From Methanoflorens sp963701995 (GTDB lineage: Archaea; Halobacteriota; Bog-38; Methanoflorentales; Methanoflorentaceae), in assembly GCA_963701995.1 (NCBI GenBank), contig OY969693.1:186001-250000 (forward strand): 64,000 nt of DNA. The letters run 5' to 3'. Numbering within the stretch: position 1 is the stretch's first letter; each line of letters begins with the position of its first letter. Shown piece after piece: positions 35,240 through 43,622 of this stretch. The translations under genes were made by a program, and so were the position numbers. The notes below the pieces were generated by a model, which was not told the origin of the DNA, searched no databases, and saw only the letters and a program-made list of their open reading frames with translations.

Positions 35240-35326
35240 TTAGAGCAGTCCGTATATTCTGAGCACAATAAGCACCAAAGCGACGGCGCCCCACCACTTG
35301 AGCAGATCATCGAAATTAAGCTTCAC
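35240..35326 (-). CDS. Possible 28-residue single-span micropeptide
   Basis: GTG 35326, with GGAAGGT about 12 bases upstream, opens a 28-codon frame. It reads KLNFDDLLKWWGAVALVLIV and then LRIYGLL with a stop. The amphipathic start followed by one membrane helix resembles many small membrane proteins. There is no homology evidence. Two Trp at the membrane interface support the reading. Confidence 0.35.
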   Translation of the reverse strand: MKLNFDDLLKWWGAVALVLIVLRIYGLL

Positions 35327-35877
35327 AGCTCTACGTTACCTTCCACACCAAAAAGGCATGGGTGCTGAAAAAGGCCCCACAAGCCTACCGGTCGCTCTCA
35401 CACGGCGGCAACGGCAAGTTTCCCGAAAAAATGCACGGCAAACGCTCCGGTCGGATCGTGATACGCACGGGAGGGTCTTCTTGAAAACAGCTATTTGAAA
35501 ATTATAGGAGGGCTCGTCCCACCGTAATTGTTAAATAGAATGATTAATAATGACAGAAACCGATGAACGACCTTCAAACGATTTTAGAGAAGGGAACCCA
35601 AACAGCAAAGTTGTTTGGCATAGACTCAGAGAAAAGACCGCGGCTATCCGCTGCACTAGCCATTAACGTATGCCTAGGCAGTATCTGCTCGTGGAGCCTC
35701 ATCCGGGCACCGCGCCAGAAGCTTTTTTCGGTAGATGCGGTAGCAAGTCGATTGGCGTTCATCGTATTTCTACGGTCTTTGCCATTCTGAAGCCGTTTGC
35801 TGAACGGCCCTTGGCAATGACAGTTGCTGCATTTGAGTAGATACACGTGACTAAAAGTATAGGAGACTAAACGATTT
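35327..35877. other. Region between the dioxygenase gene and the acetate transporter gene
   Basis: No supported gene. A 75-codon + frame at 35563-35790 has a start and a hydrophilic N-terminus (MNDLQTILEKGTQTAKLFGI) but no recognised domain; it may be chance or a remnant. Base composition shifts at about 35880 to that of the following transporter gene. Confidence 0.35.
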
Positions 35878-36474
35878 ATGACAAACGAATCAGGAGAGAT
35901 CGACGTCACCCATGTGAAGAACCTGGACGTGACCGCAAACCCGGCGGCGCTCGGGCTGACCGCCTTCGGGATGACGACCGTCCTTTTGAACCTGCACAAT
36001 GCAGGGCTCTTTGGGCTCGGCTCGATGATCCTCGCGATGGGGATGTTCTACGGGGGTCTCGGCCAGATTATTGCAGGGATCATGGAGTGGAAGAAGAGCA
36101 ACACGTTCGGGATGACCGCATTCATATCTTTCGGGATTTTCTGGGAGACTCTTGTCGCCCTTCTGATCCTTCCGAAACTAGGGCTCGCGGATGCGACAAG
36201 CTCGAATGCGTTGGCGGCATACTTTGTGATGTGGGGGATCTTTACGCTCGTCATGTTCATCGGGTCGCTCAAAGCAAACCGGGCATTGCAGGTTGTCCTT
36301 GGCTTACTTACCGTGCTGTTCTTCCTGCTGGCAATCGGTGAGATAACGGGGAATGCCACCGTAGTCACGATTGCTGGCTATGAAGGGATCCTCACCGGGT
36401 TCTCGGCAATCTATGCAGGCCTCGCGCAGGTATTAAATGAGATGTACAAGAGGACCGTTGCTCCGCTGGGGTGA
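35878..36474 (+). CDS. satP: GPR1/FUN34/YaaH family acetate transporter
   Basis: This 198-residue membrane protein with six spans belongs to the acetate/succinate uptake family. The family signature NPAALGLTAFGMTTVLLNLH is at residues 21-40 and the middle has MGMFYGGLGQIIAGIMEWKK. The gene lies 116 bp before the acetyl-CoA synthetase gene, with its own hairpin terminator between, which ties acetate uptake to activation. Codon choice (many ggg, ctc and atc) differs from the surface-glycan genes and resembles the pnt genes, suggesting acquisition. GGAG lies 13 bases before the ATG. Confidence 0.9.
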   Translation: MTNESGEIDVTHVKNLDVTANPAALGLTAFGMTTVLLNLHNAGLFGLGSMILAMGMFYGGLGQIIAGIMEWKKSNTFGMTAFISFGIFWETLVALLILPKLGLADATSSNALAAYFVMWGIFTLVMFIGSLKANRALQVVLGLLTVLFFLLAIGEITGNATVVTIAGYEGILTGFSAIYAGLAQVLNEMYKRTVAPLG

Positions 36475-36511
36475 AGAGAATCCCTGCATTACTCGCAGGG
36501 ATTCTCTTTTT
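36475..36511 (+). terminator. Hairpin with T tail after the acetate transporter gene
   Basis: A perfect 13-bp stem (36475-36487 with 36495-36507), a 7-base loop and a tttt tail directly follow the stop codon at 36474. This looks like a bacterial intrinsic terminator, unusual for archaea, which mostly use T-runs alone. Confidence 0.75.
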
Positions 36512-36590
36512 ATTTTCTGAAAACCGGTTTGTTTAGGCGCAGATTCACGATGAGGCACTCGTATGCGTTCGAACGGCGGGACAGGAAAAG

Positions 36591-38549
36591 GTGTTAGCTG
36601 TGGATACAAAACAAGGGAAAGATCGGGAAATAGAACAAAAACAGCAGGAGGACGTTACTTCTGTCCTCCTTAGGGAAAAGCGGCTCTTCACTCCGCGGAA
36701 GGAAGTGACTGATGTCGCCTACGTGCAAGACTGGGAAGCGGAACTGAGGGCAGGGCAGGACATCGAGGCGTATTGGGCTGAGAAGGCACAGCAGTTCGAA
36801 TGGTTTGCGCCGTGGACACAGACCCTCGATACGAGTGAGGCGCCGTTTTACAAATGGTTTGTCGGCGGCAAAACGAACATCGCGTACAACGCGGTCGACC
36901 GCCATGTTCCGACCGACCGGCGCTACAAGCTTGCTCTCCTCTACGTTAATGAGCGCGGCGACGAGCGGAAGGTCACCTATTATGAGCTGTGGAGGGAGGT
37001 CAACAAGGCAGCAAACGCGCTCAAAAAACTGGGAGTGAAAAAAGGGGATCGCGTTGCGCTCTACCTCCCGCCGTGCGTTGAATCGGTCGTTTCCATGCTT
37101 GCCTGCGCGAAGATTGGGGCCGTGCATAACGTCGTGTATGCCGGGTTCAGCGTGCACGCCTTAGCGGAGCGAATTAACGACGCAGAGGCAAAGGTGCTGA
37201 TAACGGCGGACGGAACGTTCAGGCGAGGGCAGGTGATCGACCTGAAGGCGGTCTCCGACGAGGCGGTCAGTAGCTGTCCGAGCGTCGAGACGACGATCGT
37301 CGTCAAACACGCGGGGAACCCGGTAAAGATGTCGGACCTGAGCGGAAAAGAGGTGTTTTTCCACACCCTGGTCGAGGGCGAACCGGCTGAATGTCTGGCC
37401 GAGCGCATGGACGCCGAAGACATGCTCTACTTGCTGTACACCTCGGGCAGCACAGGGAAGCCAAAGGGCGTGGTGCACACCACGGGCGGCTACATGGTGG
37501 AGACCGCGACCACCCTTAGAGACGTCTTCGATATTCACGACGATGATCTGTGGTGGTGCACGGCGGACATCGGGTGGGTCACCGGACACAGCTACGTCGT
37601 GTACGCACCCCTGCTCCTGGGGACCACAACGCTCGTCTACGAGGGCGCCCCCGACTACCCGCAACCTGACGCCTTTTGGAGCATCGTCGAAAGGTACGGG
37701 GTCACGAAGTTTTACACCGCCCCGACGGCGATTCGACACTTGATGCGGTTTGGCGACAAATGGCCCCAGTGTCGTGACTTGAGGTCGCTGAGAATACTCG
37801 GCACCGTGGGGGAGCCAATCAACCCGGAGGCGTGGATGTGGTACTACACGCACGTCGGTAACGAGCGCTGCCCGATCATGGACACGTGGTGGCAAACCGA
37901 AACGGGGAGCTTCATGATATCCCCGTTGCCGACGGCTCCGCTGAAACCCGGATCGGCAACCAAGCCATTACCAGGGATCCGCGCAGACGTGGTCGATAAG
38001 GACGGGAAACCGGTCCCCCGCGGGAAGGGTGGATTTCTCATCATAACCACCCCGTGGCCTTCGATGCTCAGGACGCTCTACAAGGACCCCGAACGGTACG
38101 TCAAAACGTCCTGGGAAGTGATTCCCGGTGGCGTGTACTGCCCAGGGGATATTGCGCGAAAGGACGAGGACGGGTACCTCTGGATTCAAGGGAGGGCCGA
38201 TGACGTGCTCAAGATCGCCGGTCATCGGGTCGGAACGAGCGAGGTGGAATCTGCATTCGTCAGCCACGCCGCTGTGTCAGAGGCCGCGGTCATCGGGAAA
38301 CCCGACCCGATACGAAACGAGGTCATCAAAGCGTTTCTCATCCTCAACGAAGGACTTACGGGTGATGCGCACTTGATGGAGGAGCTCAAGAAACACGTGC
38401 GACACGAGTTAGGACCGGTTGCCGTGGTTGGAGAGATCATCTTCGTGCAATCCCTTCCCAAGACGCGAAGCGGGAAGATCATGCGGAGAGTGCTCAAAGC
38501 ACGAGAGCTTGGTATTGACGCCGGTGATGTGACCACGCTTGTGGAATGA
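36591..38549 (+). CDS. acs: Acetyl-CoA synthetase, AMP-forming
   Basis: This 652-residue enzyme activates acetate (and possibly propionate) with ATP and CoA, giving acetyl-CoA, AMP and pyrophosphate. The adenylation P-loop is at residues 283-293 (YTSGSTGKPKG). WWQTETG lies near 435, and the C-terminal catalytic loop KTRSGKIMRR has the acetylatable Lys at 629. Length is normal for the family. GTG 36591 fits a start, although a short charged N-terminal extension precedes the first conserved block. It sits downstream of the acetate transporter gene, so the pair would feed acetate carbon into acetyl-CoA. Confidence 0.95.
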   Translation: MLAVDTKQGKDREIEQKQQEDVTSVLLREKRLFTPRKEVTDVAYVQDWEAELRAGQDIEAYWAEKAQQFEWFAPWTQTLDTSEAPFYKWFVGGKTNIAYNAVDRHVPTDRRYKLALLYVNERGDERKVTYYELWREVNKAANALKKLGVKKGDRVALYLPPCVESVVSMLACAKIGAVHNVVYAGFSVHALAERINDAEAKVLITADGTFRRGQVIDLKAVSDEAVSSCPSVETTIVVKHAGNPVKMSDLSGKEVFFHTLVEGEPAECLAERMDAEDMLYLLYTSGSTGKPKGVVHTTGGYMVETATTLRDVFDIHDDDLWWCTADIGWVTGHSYVVYAPLLLGTTTLVYEGAPDYPQPDAFWSIVERYGVTKFYTAPTAIRHLMRFGDKWPQCRDLRSLRILGTVGEPINPEAWMWYYTHVGNERCPIMDTWWQTETGSFMISPLPTAPLKPGSATKPLPGIRADVVDKDGKPVPRGKGGFLIITTPWPSMLRTLYKDPERYVKTSWEVIPGGVYCPGDIARKDEDGYLWIQGRADDVLKIAGHRVGTSEVESAFVSHAAVSEAAVIGKPDPIRNEVIKAFLILNEGLTGDAHLMEELKKHVRHELGPVAVVGEIIFVQSLPKTRSGKIMRRVLKARELGIDAGDVTTLVE

Positions 38550-38607
38550 GCTTCCGCCGCCTTTTTTCACTTCCCATCACACACGCTACAAAATCAGAGA
38601 CAAGAAT

Positions 38608-38634
38608 GCGGGCGCGTGAAGTTTTGGCGCCCGC
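38608..38634. terminator. 8-bp inverted repeat between convergent genes
   Basis: Perfect GCGGGCGC/GCGCCCGC arms (38608-38615 and 38627-38634) with an 11-base loop lie between the ends of acs and feoB. There is no T tail on either strand, so a two-way transcription-end role is only possible. Confidence 0.35.
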
Positions 38635-38661
38635 GGAGCCGTCAGCCTTCCCAGGTTATCA

Positions 38662-40617
38662 CTAACGCGCGAAGGTGAGCACCCGAAACGCAATCCCGCC
38701 AGCGATGAGCGCTAAAACGATGGTGAAGATCGAGATGCCCACAGCCCACCGCGCGTTGAGCTCCCGTGCTATGACGCCAAACGTCGCAATGCACGGAACG
38801 TAGAGGGTGACGACGAGGCAGAACACAAATACTTGAACCGGTGTCATCACTGTGCTAAATATGAACGTTCCTGACGCGATCGCAAGCATTTCCACGGCCA
38901 TCTCCTTTCTCAGCACCCCGTAGATGAGGCAGATGGCCGTGAAGGAGGGGAGTCCCAGAATACCGACGGTGATCGGCGCCATCGGCGCCTCGATGAATCG
39001 ACTGAGGCCGGTTAGATCCAGCCATCCGAACACGATACTCCCTACGATGAGCAGGGGCACGGCGATGTAAAGAAACTCCTTCATCCGCAGCCACGTCTTC
39101 TTCAGGATCGGGACGAGCGCCGGCCTCCTGATGAGCGGAATTTCGAGCACGAGCCCCGCCGTCCTCCCTGGCACAGTCGATCGCAGCAGCCTCCCGGAGG
39201 CGATGATGAGCACGAAGGAGATGAGGTAAATGGCAAGCGCGTACTGGATTCCCGCATAGGTAGCCGCGACGCCGAGGATTATCGCGGTGCGCGCCGAGCA
39301 CGGAATGAGCGTGATGAGAACCGTGGTGATTATCCGCTCCTTTCTCGTGGGAAGGGCCCGCGTCGCCATGATCGCAGGCACGCTGCAGCCGTAGCCAAAC
39401 AGCATGGGGATGATGGATCGGCCGTGCAGGCCGATGACGTGCGCTTGCCTGTCGAGCAGCAGCGCCACGCGCGGGAGGTAGCCGACGTCTTCGAGGATTG
39501 CCAGGAAGATGAAGAAGATCAGGATGTACGGAACGGCGATGGCGAGTGCCGCCGCTAAGGCGAGCAGCGTGGAGTGGACGGCGGACGTGATGAACGGATT
39601 GGCAACCTGCGCGTTCACAGCCCCGTAGAGCGGTGGGAAGACGATTCCCTCGAAGAACGCGGTGATCAGGGTGCTCAGATAGCCGCCGACGAAGAAGATA
39701 AGCGCCAACATGCCGCCGACGAGCGCGACAAGCAGGGGGTAACCCGTGCGCGGACGCGTCGAAACCTCGCCAAACTTCTCGCCGAGCGTTGGTTTGTGGA
39801 CTTTCCTGACCAGCACGGCACTCGCGATGAGGTCGGCCGTCGAGTGTTGTCCCCGGGCGATGGTGACGGCGACGTCTTCACCGTGGGCCCGCTCTACCTC
39901 ATCCCTGAACGCTTTGAGGCGCGCGAGCGTGTGCTCATCCACGCGCGCCTCAAAGTCCTTGTCGCCCCCGAGGAGCCGCACCGCAAAACCCCGTTTTGGG
40001 ATGTTCGTTTCGGGAAGCAGGGGGATAATCGCAGCCAAGGCGCGTTCGACGTGGTCGTCATAGCTCACCTGCCGATGCGTCCTTTTCGAGGGCTGATCGG
40101 CGTAGTGAAACGCCGTTTCCAGCACCTCGTGCACCCCTTCTCCCTGGGTCGCGATGGTCGGCACGACTTGCACCCCGAGCTCTCTTTCGAGGTCAGCGAC
40201 GTCGATGTCAAGGTCAAGCGTCTTTAACAAGTCGACCTGGTTAAGGGCCACGACGACTGGGAGGCCGAGTTCGAGGAGCTGCAACGTCAGATACAGGTTT
40301 CGTTCGAGCCGCGTGGCGTCAACGATAGCAATGACGGCGTCCAAGGGGGTGCTGAGGAGGAAGTCCTTTGTCGCCACTTCGTCTTCGGTAACAGCGGTGA
40401 TGGAATAGACCCCGGGCAGATCATACACCAAGACGGTGTGCTCGTCAAGGCGCGACAGTCCCTTCTGCACCATCACCGTTGATTGCGGGATATTGGAAAC
40501 GATGACGTTGACTCCCGTCAGCTGGCTGAACATCGCGCTTTTTCCCGCCGAGGGGTTTCCCATCAGCGCGATACTCTTTGGTGCGGTGTCCTTCTTTTTT
40601 GAAGTCGTTTCGGGCAT
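38662..40617 (-). CDS. feoB: Ferrous iron transporter FeoB
   Basis: This 651-residue protein is the Fe(II) permease. The N-terminal GTPase has G1 at residues 20-27 (GNPSAGKS), G3 DLPGVYSI and G4 NQVDLLK. The helical spacer and a C-terminal membrane region with Gate motifs (GYGCSVPAIMATR; ITLIPCSARTAII) follow. It is shorter than bacterial FeoB (about 770), typical for archaea. There is no separate FeoA gene; a FeoA-like domain is fused to the DtxR regulator 71 bp upstream. Regulation through the DtxR operators at 41435-41472 would make iron control of feoB likely as the second gene of the unit. Confidence 0.94.
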   Translation of the reverse strand: MPETTSKKKDTAPKSIALMGNPSAGKSAMFSQLTGVNVIVSNIPQSTVMVQKGLSRLDEHTVLVYDLPGVYSITAVTEDEVATKDFLLSTPLDAVIAIVDATRLERNLYLTLQLLELGLPVVVALNQVDLLKTLDLDIDVADLERELGVQVVPTIATQGEGVHEVLETAFHYADQPSKRTHRQVSYDDHVERALAAIIPLLPETNIPKRGFAVRLLGGDKDFEARVDEHTLARLKAFRDEVERAHGEDVAVTIARGQHSTADLIASAVLVRKVHKPTLGEKFGEVSTRPRTGYPLLVALVGGMLALIFFVGGYLSTLITAFFEGIVFPPLYGAVNAQVANPFITSAVHSTLLALAAALAIAVPYILIFFIFLAILEDVGYLPRVALLLDRQAHVIGLHGRSIIPMLFGYGCSVPAIMATRALPTRKERIITTVLITLIPCSARTAIILGVAATYAGIQYALAIYLISFVLIIASGRLLRSTVPGRTAGLVLEIPLIRRPALVPILKKTWLRMKEFLYIAVPLLIVGSIVFGWLDLTGLSRFIEAPMAPITVGILGLPSFTAICLIYGVLRKEMAVEMLAIASGTFIFSTVMTPVQVFVFCLVVTLYVPCIATFGVIARELNARWAVGISIFTIVLALIAGGIAFRVLTFAR

Positions 40618-40688
40618 GTGCGTGGTAAGCTATCCGCTCCGCTCCCTTTACAGCAAGTCTGCGTCGCGCATCATGGAGATGCTGCGGG

Positions 40689-41417
40689 CTAGCCCGGGGT
40701 CGGCGTAGAGGCAGCGCCTCTCCGTCTTCGCTTTCGTCGCCCGTCTGCTTCCGTCCCTTCCGGGCTTACGATAAGGGACTCTGCGACGTCCCTGCCGAGC
40801 GCGATTTGCGTATCCTTCGTCTCGATGACCAGGGGGCCCTTTGCGATCGTGCGTAGCACGCGCACCGTGAGCCCGGGAATGAGGCCGAGCGAGCACAGCC
40901 GGCTGATCGTCTCCGGCTCACGGGAGGTCAGAAACCGTATCGTGTACGCGCCTTTTCCCACGTCAGACAGCTTTGAAACCTGTGTCTCGTCCTCGCTGTC
41001 GCTCTCGGGTATGGCGCTTCCGCCGGGGCACGTCGAAGGGTGGCCCAACTGGGCGGAGAGGTTATCTATTGCCTTATCTGAGATGACGTGCTCGATCTCG
41101 CACGCCTGCTTGTGCGACTCGTGCGTGTCGATTCCACAGATATCCACCAAAAAGCGCTCAAGCAGCCGGTGCTTGCGCTTTACCTTTGTGGCAATCGTGC
41201 ATCCGGCTTCGGTGAGTGTTGCGCCACGGTAGGGCGTGTAGTCTACGAGCCCCTTTTCGCTCAATTTCTTGAGCATCTCCGTGACGCTTGCATCTCTCAC
41301 GCCGAGGCAGGCCGCCAAATCTCCGGTGGTGGCGACGCGCGCTCTCCCCTCCTGCTTCGTGTAAATGGCTTCGAGATACTCCTCTTCTGCGGAGCTCAGT
41401 TCGTGCTTCTGGGACAT
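40689..41417 (-). CDS. DtxR/MntR-family metal-dependent regulator with C-terminal FeoA domain
   Basis: This 242-residue repressor has a winged-helix N-terminus (SAEEEYLEAIYTKQEGRARV, then VRDASVTEMLKKLSEKGLVD). A metal-binding dimerisation domain follows (HRLLERFLVDICGIDTHESH; CEIEHVISDKAIDNL). At the end is an SH3-like FeoA domain (TISRLCSLGLIPGLTVRVLR). The C-terminus has a basic Lys/Arg-rich tail. The gene precedes feoB with a 71-bp gap and is probably its co-transcribed regulator. The two operator-like sites at its promoter indicate autoregulation. Whether iron or manganese is sensed cannot be decided from sequence; feoB linkage favours iron. Confidence 0.92.
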   Translation of the reverse strand: MSQKHELSSAEEEYLEAIYTKQEGRARVATTGDLAACLGVRDASVTEMLKKLSEKGLVDYTPYRGATLTEAGCTIATKVKRKHRLLERFLVDICGIDTHESHKQACEIEHVISDKAIDNLSAQLGHPSTCPGGSAIPESDSEDETQVSKLSDVGKGAYTIRFLTSREPETISRLCSLGLIPGLTVRVLRTIAKGPLVIETKDTQIALGRDVAESLIVSPEGTEADGRRKRRRRGAASTPTPG

Positions 41418-41434
41418 GTTTCTCTATATAATAT

Positions 41435-41448
41435 TTAGGCTAACCTAA
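41435..41448. promoter_or_regulatory. DtxR-type operator, site 1
   Basis: TTAGGCTAACCTAA is a symmetric site with five-base arms TTAGG/CCTAA, the core of known DtxR/IdeR boxes. It lies just downstream of the presumed TATA box of the dtxR gene on the minus strand, where binding would block initiation. Confidence 0.7.
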
Positions 41449-41456
41449 TATATAAA
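41449..41456 (-). promoter_or_regulatory. TATA box of the dtxR-feoB unit
   Basis: tatataaa between the two operator sites reads TTTATATA on the minus strand. A start about 25 bp downstream falls near 41426, leaving a leader of about 9 bases before ATG 41417. Confidence 0.55.
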
Positions 41457-41458
41457 AT

Positions 41459-41472
41459 TTAGGTGAACCAAA
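41459..41472. promoter_or_regulatory. DtxR-type operator, site 2 (weaker)
   Basis: TTAGGTGAACCAAA is a degenerate copy of the site at 41435-41448, beginning 24 bp away. It would lie over the BRE element upstream of the TATA box. Confidence 0.5.
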
Positions 41473-41739
41473 ACTGCTTTCAGGTTCTTCGCCGGATCGT
41501 CCGTTCGCACCTCCCCCCACCCGATACCGCTCGAGGGGCTGAATTTTCGCCACGGACCTGGGCGTCCGCGACGCTGCCTTGAGCACAATGCTTCCGAGCG
41601 CAATTTTTGCGGCACCGCGTTGCGGCTTCCGCCATCGCTGAACCAGCGGCGCCCTCAGCGTCGCACCAATTCGTCAACTATATTACGGGAACGCGCCTTT
41701 CCTGCAAGCAGGTCGTTGAACGCCACCGGAGAGACACCC
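41473..41739. other. Intergenic region
   Basis: No supported gene. The open frame upstream of GTG 41740 (from 41620) is Arg/Ser-rich and precedes a good start signal, so I do not count it. Confidence 0.45.
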
Positions 41740-42297
41740 GTGTTAAGCAGACTCAAAGACTCAGTTGATCGGCTCCTCTCGCGACCGGCGAATCTCCTCG
41801 TCGGTCTCGGCGTCACCCCCAATATGCTTACCCTCGCCGGCCTTGCGATCGGCGTCTTCGCTGGCATCGTTCTCGCCCTCGGATTCTTCGTCGCGGGCGG
41901 CGTTCTGATCCTCGTAACCGGCTTTGTCGACATGCTCGACGGCGCCGTGGCGCGCAACCGACGCGCCGCAACGACCTTCGGCGCCACCTTCGACTCCATA
42001 TCTGATCGCTACGTCGATTGCATTGTGTTACTCGGTCTTGGCATCGCTGGCGTCAACTGGATCTACGTTAGCGCCGCTCTTATGGGCTCCCTCCTCGTGA
42101 GCTACGTTCGCGCAAAGGGTGAAGGAATGGGATTTCATTGCACGGCTGGGGTCGCCGAACGAAGCGAACGCCTCATTATCCTCGCCATAGGGCTGCTCGT
42201 TGGATTGGCTGAACCAGCAGTGCTCCTTGTCGCAATCCTCGCGCAATTCACCGCGCTGTGGCGCGTGGGCCTCCTGCTCAGGCGAGCGACTTACTGA
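41740..42297 (+). CDS. CDP-alcohol phosphatidyltransferase (archaetidylinositol-phosphate-synthase-like)
   Basis: The protein has 185 residues from GTG 41740, behind GGAGAG. It carries the full CDP-alcohol motif at residues 64-89: D64, D67-G68, A71-R72, G81, D85 and D89. The four Asp bind the metal and catalyse transfer of a phosphoalcohol onto CDP-archaeol. About five to six membrane segments follow. VSYVRAKGEGMGFHCTAGVA is typical of archaeal inositol-type enzymes. It should make a polar head group of archaeal membrane lipid, probably archaetidylinositol phosphate; the exact alcohol is inferred. Confidence 0.85.
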   Translation: MLSRLKDSVDRLLSRPANLLVGLGVTPNMLTLAGLAIGVFAGIVLALGFFVAGGVLILVTGFVDMLDGAVARNRRAATTFGATFDSISDRYVDCIVLLGLGIAGVNWIYVSAALMGSLLVSYVRAKGEGMGFHCTAGVAERSERLIILAIGLLVGLAEPAVLLVAILAQFTALWRVGLLLRRATY

Positions 42298-42343
42298 CTG
42301 CCAAGGCGAGCCGCTTCGTGTGCGCTTGATGCGCAAAATAGTC

Positions 42344-43522
42344 TCACGTGCTCGGCTCTACGCCCTCGGCGAAGGCACTAATCGATTCAAACGCGGCAAT
42401 AGCGGCCGAGCGCTGTTCGTCCGTGAGCGATTTGCCTCCATAGTGGGTGCGTTCAAATACGATCGTCAGCGTGCGCAAGGGCTCACGCATCTCCGGAACA
42501 GCAGCCTCAATAACGGCGTAGTGCTCCCAGTGCGTCATGTGGGGGGCGAGCGTCACTCCTGCACGGGACGCGAGCAATGCCAAAGCCGCGTCGTACAGCG
42601 CCGCGATCGCCAGCCGGTCGTTTCCTTGTTCGAACAACTCGCGAGCTTGTTTGAGCGCCGTCGCATCGCCTGCGTCTTCCAAAACAGCTGGTTGTGATTC
42701 AGAGACGGGCGGCGCTTGTTCTTCGGGTGCCTCGCCTGCGACGGGCTGCACCGCTTCGATCTGCGGGGCCGATCCGCGCACCTCCTGCCGCGGCGCTTCT
42801 GCCGTTGTCTCTGATGCCACGATGGGCGTCTGGGGCTGTGTCGATGGCATCACGGTCTGCTTTTCTTTAATGGCGCGGAGCGTCCTTTCGGGGTCTAAAG
42901 GCTGAACGATTGCTGCCGCGGGAGAGGCTGCCGCGGGAGAGGCTGCCGCGGGAGAGCCTGCCACGGGAGAGCCTTTTCTGCGGGACCACCGCACACAGAC
43001 ATAGAGGACAACAACGACTACTACAATGATAAGCGCGATGATCGCGTACAGTGGCGCTAGATCAACCGGAACGCTTGTTGCCGCGCTCGGCGTGCTGATA
43101 TAAGAGGAATTACCGGGCTCCATGACCGAGTACACCATCGCGCCGTTCGAAAATGCTGCAGAAAAGTAGTATGCGCCGACAGGCACCGAGAACGCGTAAC
43201 GGCCGTTTTGATCCGTCTGCACGGATGCAATCTTCACGTCGCCCATGTGGAGCACTACTGACGCGTTCGGAAGCGGCTTGCCATTGGCGCTCACCTGTCC
43301 GTTTGCTTCCAGCAGGCTTCCAAGCGAGATGCCGTTTGAGCCCACCGTAACATTATTCGTCACTGTGCTGCTGGGCGCCGGCAGTGCTTTGGCATCAACG
43401 AGGTGTAGCCCTCCGTGCAGGGGGTCGTGCGCTGGTACAAAACCAACAGTAATCACAAACAGAAGAATGAGCACCACGAATACGAGTCGCGCTTTCCGCA
43501 TAGAACGAAGCACAATTTGCAC
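42344..43522 (-). CDS. Exported single-span protein with Ig-like and C-terminal DUF4129-like domains
   Basis: This 392-residue protein has a signal peptide near residues 9-30, then an extracellular carboxypeptidase-regulatory-like (Ig) domain (ANGQVSANGKPLPNASVVLH, QTDQNGRYAFSVPVGAYYFS). One membrane span follows (LYAIIALIIVVVVVVLYVCV), then a Pro/Ala/Glu-rich cytoplasmic linker. The C-terminal helical domain resembles DUF4129 (FERTHYGGKSLTDEQRSAAI). A 15-bp repeat gives AASPA units just after the membrane. The role is unknown; DUF4129 is often found near transglutaminase genes, none of which is present here. The start at 43522 or the Met at 43501 cannot be told apart. Confidence 0.7.
   Translation of the reverse strand: MQIVLRSMRKARLVFVVLILLFVITVGFVPAHDPLHGGLHLVDAKALPAPSSTVTNNVTVGSNGISLGSLLEANGQVSANGKPLPNASVVLHMGDVKIASVQTDQNGRYAFSVPVGAYYFSAAFSNGAMVYSVMEPGNSSYISTPSAATSVPVDLAPLYAIIALIIVVVVVVLYVCVRWSRRKGSPVAGSPAAASPAAASPAAAIVQPLDPERTLRAIKEKQTVMPSTQPQTPIVASETTAEAPRQEVRGSAPQIEAVQPVAGEAPEEQAPPVSESQPAVLEDAGDATALKQARELFEQGNDRLAIAALYDAALALLASRAGVTLAPHMTHWEHYAVIEAAVPEMREPLRTLTIVFERTHYGGKSLTDEQRSAAIAAFESISAFAEGVEPST
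42912..42971 (+). repeat. 15-bp tandem repeat, four units
   Basis: Three exact copies of gctgccgcgggagag (42912-42956) and one diverged copy (42957-42971) encode the Ala/Ser/Pro units of the linker of the protein at 42344-43522. The unit is in frame, so length can vary without loss of frame. Confidence 0.85.
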
Positions 43523-43622
43523 CTATTTTGTCACGTTCAGGCTCCTACCGGAACCTGTCGCTATTACCACACGTTCGAGGGACGTTATTAATGATGCGGT
43601 TTCGAGCCGCGTCCGCGAGATG

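Noticed and set aside
37161..37895. 244-codon open frame antisense to acs
   Set aside because: It is a shadow frame in a high-GC gene: His/Arg/Val-rich, no domain, no start signal.
39574..40227. 217-codon frame antisense to feoB
   Set aside because: Shadow of FeoB; Arg/Asp/His-rich without a domain.
41620..41739. Forty-codon N-terminal extension of the CDP-alcohol transferase
   Set aside because: Arg/Ser-rich and upstream of a GTG with GGAGAG; the family motif spacing fits the shorter form.
42912..42971. Considered as a start of a CRISPR-like array
   Set aside because: Units are contiguous 15-mers in frame within a coding linker, with no spacers.
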